In this document: positions 6,953 to 12,358 of the stretch, in pieces
Position numbering within the stretch: the stretch's first letter is position 1
How the letters are laid out: each line of letters starts with the position of its first letter
Assembly (NCBI GenBank): GCA_946480545.1
Contig: CAMLKY010000019.1
Location: forward strand, 1-12,358
Length of the DNA: 12,358 bases
Source of the DNA: an uncultured Acidobacteriota bacterium
GTDB lineage: Bacteria; Acidobacteriota; Blastocatellia; Pyrinomonadales; Pyrinomonadaceae
Reading direction: 5' to 3'
Program-made: the position numbers and the translations under genes
Notes under the pieces: generated by a model
The model's input: the letters and a program-made list of their open reading frames with translations, nothing else
Database searches by the model: none
What the model was told of the DNA's origin: nothing

Positions 6953-6965
6953 ATTAGTTTATTCG

Positions 6966-9491
6966 TCACTCAGCGCTCATCTCGGCGAGGTCCTGCAGAT
7001 CATCGTAGGCTTTCTGAAGCACCGGCCGCGCTCGCGTTGAGCCGTCCATGTCGCCGATGTAGCCTTCTTTGACCATTGCGTCGAGGATCGCGGCAGCCCG
7101 TCCGTAGCCTATTCTGAGATGTCTTTGCAGAAGTGACGTCGATCCGCGCTTCGCATTCACGACCACCTTCAATGCATCCCAGAACAGCGGATCGCGACGG
7201 CCGGGCAGATCGCCTGATTCATCCAGCTCATCATCGGTCTTCGTTATCGTGGTGTCGTACTCTGGTTTGCCCTGTGCCTTGATGTGATCGACGATCCGAG
7301 CGATCTCTTTCTCATCGACGAACGCACCGTGGACGCGTATGACCTGAGAACTTGCCGGAGGCAGGAACAGCATATCGCCCTTGCCCAGCAGCCCTTCGGC
7401 ACCATTCGAGTCGATGATCGTTCGCGAATCCACCTTCGACGATACGCGGAACGAGATCCGTGCCGGGAAATTCGCTTTGATCAGACCCGTGATGACATCG
7501 ACCGACGGACGCTGCGTCGCTAGCACGAGATGAATGCCGACTGCACGCGCCATCTGCGCAAGTCGCGTGATCGCGTCTTCGACCTCCTTACCAGAGACCA
7601 TCATCAGGTCGGCGAGCTCATCGATGATGATGACGATGTACGGAAGTATCCGATGCGCCTCGCCGTTGTCGTCCCACATCTCGAGCGAATTCCGCCGCTT
7701 TGCCTCGACGTTGTAACCGTCGATGTTCCTGACGCCATAGCCGGCGAGATCCTTGTACCGCCGTTCCATCTCGGTTACCGCCCATTTCAACGAGATCGCG
7801 GCGCGTTTTGGATCGGTGATGATCGGCGTAGCGAGATGTGGGATGTCGGCATAGACTCCCAGCTCGAGCCTCTTCGGGTCGACCATGATGAACTTCACTT
7901 CATCTGGTTTTGCTTTGTAGAGGATCGAAACGACAAGCGAGTTCACGCCGACAGATTTACCCGCCCCGGTCGCACCCGCGATCAAAAGGTGGGGCATCTT
8001 CGCGAGATCGGAAACGTAGTTGAGACCGTCGATCGTCTTTCCGAGCGCGATCGTCAGCAGCGAGTCGGACTCGCGAAACTTCTTTGATTCGACGACATCG
8101 CGAAGCGCTATCGTCTCTCGCTTTTCGTTCGGCACCTCGATACCGACGAATGCCTTCCCCGGTATACGGTCGATACGGATAGACTCAGCCCTGAGCGCGA
8201 GACACAGATCGTCGACCAGCCCCGTCACGCGCGAATACTTCACCCCGGGATCGGGCTTGAATTCGTATGTCGTCACGACCGGTCCCGGACAAATATTCAC
8301 GACCTTTCCGGCAACATTGAACTCACGAGTCTTCTCGACGAGCGAATCCGCGATCGCGAGCAGCTCTTTTTCTTTCTGCTCGATGTGCGGCGGCGGCGGA
8401 TTCAGCAGGTGCGGACTCGGGAGGATGTAATCGTCGTAGCTTTTCGCCGGCTTCGACGGGGTGAGGATCTCGTCCTGGTCGTCTTCGTCAACGGGCGGCT
8501 CAGGTAACACATCGCCGTTTAGCTCGTCAGTGTGCTTGGTCGGAGTAATAGGTATCGAGCCGGGCTCAGATGGCTTTAGCTCTTCCGCCATGATCGTATC
8601 CGGCACGACATCCGGCGGGATGATCGAGGGTGGCGGACCTTCATCCAGCAAAGCGGGCTGCGTATCCAGCGGACCGCTCCCGCCCGCCGTCGCCGCGACC
8701 GCCATCTCGACGGATTTCGTCGCTCGGGTTTTTCGCGATTCCGGAATGGATATCGTCGGCGAATCTTTGAGAGCCGTCTTCTCCTCGCGTGCGCCGCGCC
8801 GCTTCTCGCCCCGTTCTTTTGCGAGGTTGATCTGGTCAGAACGTGCTTCGCGACGCTTAGCCTTCCACTCGGCAAAATGGATCTTGAAATTCTCCCACGC
8901 GACCTCCAGATGGCTAAACACCCACGTCAGCGTGAAATTCGAGATCAGCAGGACCGATGTCGTCGCGAGAGCGATCAAAAGAACCGCTGCACCCACGGTT
9001 CCGAGCAAGCGGATCGAGTACGTCGCAAACAGCGCACCAAGCATTCCACCGTGCCATCCGATAAGAGTGGATAAGGCAGCGACCGACGTCACGATAAGGC
9101 TGAACCCGATGATCTGGCTGATGCGTGGGCGCAGGCTTTCCGACTGAAACACCCGCCATGCGATCAATGCCATCAAGGCGGGAAAGATGTATGCGACCAG
9201 CCCGACCGCAGAAAAAAGCAACTCGGCGAGATTTGCACCCACGACCCCGATCCAGTTCTGGACCTTCTGCGATGATGCGGTATTGAATGTCGGATCGCTC
9301 GGGTTGTACGAGATCAGACAGAGGAATACCAGAACCGAAAATGCGAGGAGCACAACGGCGAGGATCTCGTTCAGGCGCGAATGCCTAACCTTTACGCCAG
9401 TCTTCTTTTTGATCAGCGTCGTCCCATCGGACAGACAAAAGTTGAGGTCGTCGTCCTTGTACGTCTCTTTACATGTCGGGCAGATCTTCAT
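6966..9491 (-). CDS. ftsK: FtsK/SpoIIIE DNA translocase with N-terminal zinc-ribbon
   Basis: Membrane-anchored motor of 841 aa that pumps chromosomal DNA at the division septum and helps resolve chromosome dimers. In order: a small Cys motif CPTCKETYKDDDLNFC (Cys4, Cys7, Cys19) followed by LSDGT, which looks like a mini zinc-ribbon; four membrane helices at about 42-62, 84-112, 124-146 and 150-184; a charged, Pro-rich linker to about 370; the FtsK alpha domain (about 375-480); the RecA-like beta domain with Walker A GATGAGKS (506-513) and Walker B IVIIIDELAD (Asp624-Glu625); and a winged-helix gamma domain (about 767-835, GSTSLLQRHLRIGYGRAA), which in this family reads KOPS sequences. All motor elements are intact. 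The start is the ATG at 9491, with only a weak Shine-Dalgarno. It lies 158 nt after prfB on the same strand and is convergent with the CBS genes. The zinc-ribbon is not part of classical FtsK. Confidence 0.96.
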   Translation of the reverse strand: MKICPTCKETYKDDDLNFCLSDGTTLIKKKTGVKVRHSRLNEILAVVLLAFSVLVFLCLISYNPSDPTFNTASSQKVQNWIGVVGANLAELLFSAVGLVAYIFPALMALIAWRVFQSESLRPRISQIIGFSLIVTSVAALSTLIGWHGGMLGALFATYSIRLLGTVGAAVLLIALATTSVLLISNFTLTWVFSHLEVAWENFKIHFAEWKAKRREARSDQINLAKERGEKRRGAREEKTALKDSPTISIPESRKTRATKSVEMAVAATAGGSGPLDTQPALLDEGPPPSIIPPDVVPDTIMAEELKPSEPGSIPITPTKHTDELNGDVLPEPPVDEDDQDEILTPSKPAKSYDDYILPSPHLLNPPPPHIEQKEKELLAIADSLVEKTREFNVAGKVVNICPGPVVTTYEFKPDPGVKYSRVTGLVDDLCLALRAESIRIDRIPGKAFVGIEVPNEKRETIALRDVVESKKFRESDSLLTIALGKTIDGLNYVSDLAKMPHLLIAGATGAGKSVGVNSLVVSILYKAKPDEVKFIMVDPKRLELGVYADIPHLATPIITDPKRAAISLKWAVTEMERRYKDLAGYGVRNIDGYNVEAKRRNSLEMWDDNGEAHRILPYIVIIIDELADLMMVSGKEVEDAITRLAQMARAVGIHLVLATQRPSVDVITGLIKANFPARISFRVSSKVDSRTIIDSNGAEGLLGKGDMLFLPPASSQVIRVHGAFVDEKEIARIVDHIKAQGKPEYDTTITKTDDELDESGDLPGRRDPLFWDALKVVVNAKRGSTSLLQRHLRIGYGRAAAILDAMVKEGYIGDMDGSTRARPVLQKAYDDLQDLAEMSAE

Positions 9492-9546
9492 CGGGTATTG
9501 CTCAGGGCCGCGCGAAGTAAGGGCTGTAACTCCTGATTCTGGTTTG

Positions 9547-9634
9547 TCTGTGCATTTCAGTGTGTTCCGTGGTTCGGCTTGGAAGCCCGGGGATCGAGCG
9601 TAAGATTAACCACAGAATACACGGAAGACACGGA
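9547..9634. repeat. Imperfect inverted repeat behind the prfB stop
   Basis: The left arm (9547-9574, ending TGTTCCGTGGTT) pairs imperfectly (about 20 of 27 positions) with the right arm (9608-9634, beginning AACCACAGAATACACGGAAG) around a 33-nt loop. It begins 15 nt beyond the prfB stop codon and shares the AACCAC-GAA-ACAC-GAA pattern with the element at 1851-1963, which also directly follows a minus-strand stop codon. It may mark or terminate the prfB transcript. Nothing else is evident in the 158-nt gap before ftsK. Confidence 0.7.
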
Positions 9635-9649
9635 TTTGCGCCAAGAATG

Positions 9650-10763
9650 TTAGGCCGCGGGCTGGCCCGCAGACTTCTTGAACATCAAAAACTCCTTGAT
9701 GAAATCATCTATCGCGCCGTCGAGCACGGCATCGACGTCGGTTACTTCATGTTTGGTTCGAGTATCTTTTACCAGCCGGTACGGATGAAGAACGTAATTC
9801 CTGATCTGAGATCCGAACGAGATATCCATCTTGTTCGCTTCCAGCTCCGCGGTATCGGCCCGACGTTTCTCGAGCTCAAGCTCGTACAGCTTAGAGCGCA
9901 GCACCTGCATTGCCACGGCGCGATTCTGTATCTGCGAGCGCTGGTTCTGACATGTGACCACGATCCCGCTCGGCAGGTGGGTGATCCGCACCGCGCTGTC
10001 GGTCACGTTCACGTGCTGGCCGCCTGCTCCCGATGAGCGGTACGTGTCGACACGCAGGTCTTTGTCCTGAATGTCGACCTCGATGTTCTCGTCGATCTCG
10101 GGCGAAACGAAAAGAGAAGCGAACGAAGTCTCACGGCTGCCGCCAGAGTTGAACGGCGAGATGCGCACCAGACGGTGAACACCGGCCTCGGTCGCAAGCA
10201 GCCCGTAGGCGTACTCGCCTTCGACACGAAACGTTGCGGACTTGATACCCGCCTCGCTTCCCGGCTGTTCATCGAGGATCTCGACCTTGAACCCTTTTCT
10301 CTCCGCCCATCGCAGGTACATCCGGAGCAGCATCTGGCAAAAATCCTGAGCGTCGGTGCCGCCGGCTCCGGCCTGCAGCGAACATATCGCGTTATTGGCA
10401 TCTGTTTCGCCGGAGAGCAGCGATTGCACTTCGGCTGCGGTAACGTCGCTCTCGAGCTTTGCGATGAGAGATTCGAGCTCGCGTGCCGAATCCGCGTCAG
10501 ATTCGGCGAATTCAAACAACACATCAGCGTCCGAGATGCCTGTCTCAAAATCCTTCTGTAGCTGCAGGGCCTTCTCAAGACGACTCCGCTGTTGTACTAC
10601 CTTCTGTGCTTTTTCCTGATCGTCCCAGAAACCGGGTTTGGATATTTCGGCCTCGAGCTTTTCCAACTCGGCCCGTTTCGCAGGTGCGTCAAAGAAACCT
10701 CCCAAGCTGGGAAACTTTATCTTTGATCTCTTCGTGTTTTGACTGCAGTTCCGATAGTTCCAT
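9650..10763 (-). CDS. prfB: Peptide chain release factor 2, programmed +1 frameshift
   Basis: Class I release factor recognising UGA and UAA on the ribosome. The gene is in two frames. Codons 1-24 run from the ATG at 10763 (MELSELQSKHEEIKDKVSQL and on to GRFL) and end at an in-frame TGA (10691-10689). The remaining 346 residues continue in the +1 frame from GAC (10690-10688), giving 370 aa; E. coli RF2 is 365. The stop-codon-reading tripeptide SPF is at 202-204 (RISPFNSG) and the peptidyl-transferase GGQ is at 247-249 (SGAGGQHVN), both near their E. coli positions. The ATG lies 4 nt after the stop of the SRPBCC gene, suggesting translational coupling and an operon with lnt. Expression is expected to be self-regulated through the frameshift: when RF2 is scarce the ribosome pauses at UGA and shifts. 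Confidence 0.97.
10688..10703 (-). promoter_or_regulatory. prfB programmed +1 frameshift signal
   Basis: On the minus strand the site reads GGGAGG TTT CTT TGA C. A Shine-Dalgarno-like GGGAGG (10703-10698) is separated by three bases from the slippery CTT codon (10694-10692), followed by the in-frame TGA and a C. This is the layout of the classic RF2 autoregulatory site: the same 3-nt spacer, the same CUU-UGA-C, with AGG followed by TTT instead of TAT before CTT. The peptidyl-tRNA slips from CUU to UUU and translation goes on with GAC. Confidence 0.95.
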
Positions 10764-10767
10764 AAGT

Positions 10768-11223
10768 TTATTCCGAAGGGTTATTGTGCAAATAATTTCG
10801 TATCCCTTCAAAGCTATTCTGCCACCCGGCGATGCACGCGTCGAAGTAATCGTCGAGAAGCGGATCATGCGGCGATAGCTCCTGGATGATGCGAAGGTTA
10901 CAACCCATCGGCTGCGGTTCGATCAAAAACTCGGTCGTCATCGGTGTGGCAATAGGCCAGCCACTTTCCGTGTGAAGTTTTCCCGCTCCGAGCACCAATC
11001 GATTCGGCGGCTCGAATTTCAGTATCCCGAACGAGCTGACGAAGTGGCTGTCGTGCTCGCCTTCGCCGAAAGCCGTGATCCATGATCCTCCCTCACGGGG
11101 ATCGATGATCGCCGTCGATGCGCCGAACCATCCGCGGATGGCGCGCGGGGACGTCAAAACTTCAAACATGCGCTCGGGGGAGACACCGAACAGCTCCTCG
11201 AGAACCTCTCGACGTTCGTTCAT
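10768..11223 (-). CDS. AHSA1/SRPBCC-domain protein
   Basis: A 151-aa single-domain protein of the START-like (SRPBCC) superfamily, closest in style to AHSA1 (activator of Hsp90 ATPase homologue 1-like) proteins. The N-terminal ELFGVSPERMFEVLTSPRAI followed by RGWFG is the usual opening strand and helix. FEPPNRLVLGAG and the C-terminal helix GWQNSFEGIRNYL complete the fold. Such proteins have a hydrophobic ligand-binding cavity; ligand and partner are unknown, and no Hsp90 gene is nearby. The ATG at 11223 is chosen because it fits the domain boundary. The frame stays open to a GTG at 11328, which would add 35 residues and overlap the upstream gene by 35 nt; neither start has a clear ribosome binding site. 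The stop is 4 nt before the prfB start. Confidence 0.82.
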   Translation of the reverse strand: MNERREVLEELFGVSPERMFEVLTSPRAIRGWFGASTAIIDPREGGSWITAFGEGEHDSHFVSSFGILKFEPPNRLVLGAGKLHTESGWPIATPMTTEFLIEPQPMGCNLRIIQELSPHDPLLDDYFDACIAGWQNSFEGIRNYLHNNPSE

Positions 11224-11293
11224 TTCTAGGTGTACATTGCGCCCATTAAAGATCCGGCGCAGCAGTTCCGCACGTAGCAGCAGCGGAAAATTT

Positions 11294-11536
11294 TCAATGT
11301 CTAACCACGTGGAAGGTGGCGTCTGCACCCACCAGTTTGTCCGATTGGTAAAGCGGCGCGTACATGAGATATGGTCCGTTACCCGGAAACCTTACTTCCT
11401 CCCATCCACCGACGGGACAGCCCTCGCATTCAGTGTGAAGCGTCGTGTGCGCCTGGCGGATCAACCAATAGCTCCCGACGTATAACGTGAAGACGAGCAT
11501 GACGACTGCAAAAATGATCCTGTATCGACGATTCAT
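11294..11536 (-). CDS. Small single-helix membrane protein, unknown function
   Basis: An 80-aa protein that I do not recognise. A basic start (MNRRYR) and one hydrophobic helix (about 7-26, IIFAVVMLVFTLYVGSYWLI) are followed by about 50 polar residues with a CEGC motif (Cys37, Cys40), many Gly and Pro, and several aromatic residues. The topology suggests an N-in anchor with the tail outside the cytoplasm. It starts 8 nt after the lnt stop and lies in the same direction in the lnt-prfB cluster, which is the main support for its being real. A longer in-frame start at 11674 would run into lnt and is unlikely. No strong Shine-Dalgarno is visible. It could be a helper of envelope biogenesis, but nothing in the sequence shows that. 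Confidence 0.6.
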   Translation of the reverse strand: MNRRYRIIFAVVMLVFTLYVGSYWLIRQAHTTLHTECEGCPVGGWEEVRFPGNGPYLMYAPLYQSDKLVGADATFHVVRH

Positions 11537-11544
11537 ACCGAGCT

Positions 11545-12358
11545 TCAGTGACCCTCTCTCCGCCACAAACTCAGGGCCACCAGTGCGATCGTGACCAAAG
11601 TGCACAACCACGCGAACCAGTCGCCATATCTCACATAGAAAGTTTGTGAGCCGTCGGATCTCGCAACCGACCAAACGCGTGTCGCTTCGGTGTACGCCTC
11701 GCTTGCCTCAAGAACCTCGCCGCGCTCGTTGATATACGCCGTGATGCCGACATTCGTAACTCGCAGCAGCGGACGGTTTGTTTCGACCGCTCGGAAAACC
11801 GCGTTCGCAAGATGCTGTCTGAGCACCGGGGTCGGGCCAAGATATCCGTCGTTCGTCATCTCAATGATCACGTCCGCGCCGTTACGGACATACTCGCGGC
11901 CGAGCTCGCCGAAGTGGGATTCGAAGCAGATCATCACGCCGGCTCTCGCATCACCCAAAGGCAACAGATCATACTCCTTTCCGTAGGAGAAACTTCCAAC
12001 GAATGCGGGGACGATCGATTGCAGGGGGACAGGTACGGACTCGCCGAACGGAACGAGGTAAATCTTATCATACTGAGCTATCTCCTTACCGTTCGGACCG
12101 ACGAGCACGGCCGAGTTGAAATACCTGTTGTTCGGCCCATCCGGCTCGGCGGAATTGAACAGCACCTGCACGTCATGCTTCGCCGCGAACGCATGCACGA
12201 AATTCCGAAACTCCTCGTCGTCTTCGTACATGAAGTTCATGGGAGACTCGGGAAAGATGACAGTTGTGGATTGCGGATTTCGGATTGCGGATTGCGGATT
12301 TGAGGAAAGAGACATGAAAGCCTGACTTTGATCTTTTAATCCGCAATCCGAAATCCGC
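11545..12358 (-). CDS. lnt: Apolipoprotein N-acyltransferase, N-terminus beyond window
   Basis: Inner-membrane enzyme that adds the third acyl chain to lipoproteins from a phospholipid donor. Only the C-terminal part is present. It has the nitrilase-type (CN_hydrolase) periplasmic domain with all three catalytic residues, numbered from the in-frame ATG at 12315: Glu23 in IFPESPMNF, Lys84 in YDKIYLVPFGE, and Cys130 in MICFESHFG. A final membrane helix follows (about 233-251) with a basic end (WRREGH). The frame stays open upstream of 12315 to the window edge, so I read the gene as continuing; the six or so N-terminal helices of a roughly 500-aa Lnt should lie outside. Just before the catalytic Glu the protein contains NPQSAIRNPQS, encoded by a repeat. 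It heads the cluster with the small membrane protein, SRPBCC protein and prfB. Confidence 0.9.
   Translation of the reverse strand, partial: RISDCGLKDQSQAFMSLSSNPQSAIRNPQSTTVIFPESPMNFMYEDDEEFRNFVHAFAAKHDVQVLFNSAEPDGPNNRYFNSAVLVGPNGKEIAQYDKIYLVPFGESVPVPLQSIVPAFVGSFSYGKEYDLLPLGDARAGVMICFESHFGELGREYVRNGADVIIEMTNDGYLGPTPVLRQHLANAVFRAVETNRPLLRVTNVGITAYINERGEVLEASEAYTEATRVWSVARSDGSQTFYVRYGDWFAWLCTLVTIALVALSLWRREGH
12268..12358. repeat. GGATTGCGGATT repeat and 21-bp inverted repeat inside lnt
   Basis: Positions 12268-12301 consist of tandem GGATTGC/GGATTTC units. The stretch 12273-12293 is a perfect 21-bp reverse complement of 12338-12358, with a 44-nt spacer; the right arm may continue past the window. 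Both arms lie within the open lnt frame. Read on the minus strand the left arm encodes NPQSAIRNPQS and the right arm RISDCGL. Such repeats are usually intergenic, so placement inside a conserved gene is unusual. Confidence 0.85.

Noticed and set aside
8461..9147. Plus-strand 228-aa Ser-rich open frame
   Set aside because: It is antisense to the ftsK linker and membrane region; low complexity, no domain, no ribosome binding site.
10689..10691. Frameshift or nonsense error in prfB
   Set aside because: The site matches the known programmed +1 frameshift signal in every element, so it is functional and not damage.
11294..11674. 126-aa version of the small membrane protein
   Set aside because: The first 46 residues overlap lnt and are shadow-like; the ATG at 11536 gives a normal N-terminal anchor.

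Overview
This window looks like an ordinary chromosomal segment of a moderately GC-rich Gram-negative bacterium. The best guess is Acidobacteriota (Blastocatellia/Pyrinomonadaceae-like), made from memory and not proven. The reasons are an S46 dipeptidyl-peptidase, a CPxC...C mini zinc-ribbon of a style common in that group fused to FtsK, an apolipoprotein N-acyltransferase (so diderm lipoproteins), and several kinds of intergenic repeat. I see no tRNA, rRNA, CRISPR array, transposase, phage gene or defence operon.

Left part (1-3130, minus strand): a class I/II PLP-dependent aminotransferase (1970-3130) is followed by an exported S46 serine peptidase that runs off the left edge (1-1804). A 113-bp imperfect inverted repeat lies between them. 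The divergent gap 3131-3504 holds four copies of a roughly 33-bp repeat, two on each side. The copy next to the cytochrome P450 gene carries a promoter-like element that would give a leaderless P450 mRNA.

Middle (3505-6952): a cytochrome P450 (3505-4899) and a three-helix membrane protein (4954-5232) read rightward. The membrane gene overlaps tail-to-tail with a leftward 3-methyladenine DNA glycosylase (5162-5857). Divergent from the glycosylase are two tandem paralogous two-CBS-domain proteins (5959-6435, 6447-6884). A near-perfect 27-bp hairpin then separates them from the convergent ftsK.

Right part (6966-12358, minus strand), in transcription order: lnt (partial, C-terminal catalytic half), a small single-helix membrane protein, an AHSA1/SRPBCC protein, prfB with a canonical programmed +1 frameshift, then, after a second copy of the inverted-repeat type seen near 1900, ftsK. 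lnt to prfB is compact (gaps of 8, 70 and 4 nt) and is probably one operon.

No new multi-gene system is evident. The points most worth checking are: an in-frame repeat inside lnt that encodes an NPQSAIRNPQS-type linker; the 5'-associated repeat array that may carry promoters; matching inverted repeats just after two stop codons; the zinc-ribbon on FtsK; and the Cys-rich tandem CBS pair.
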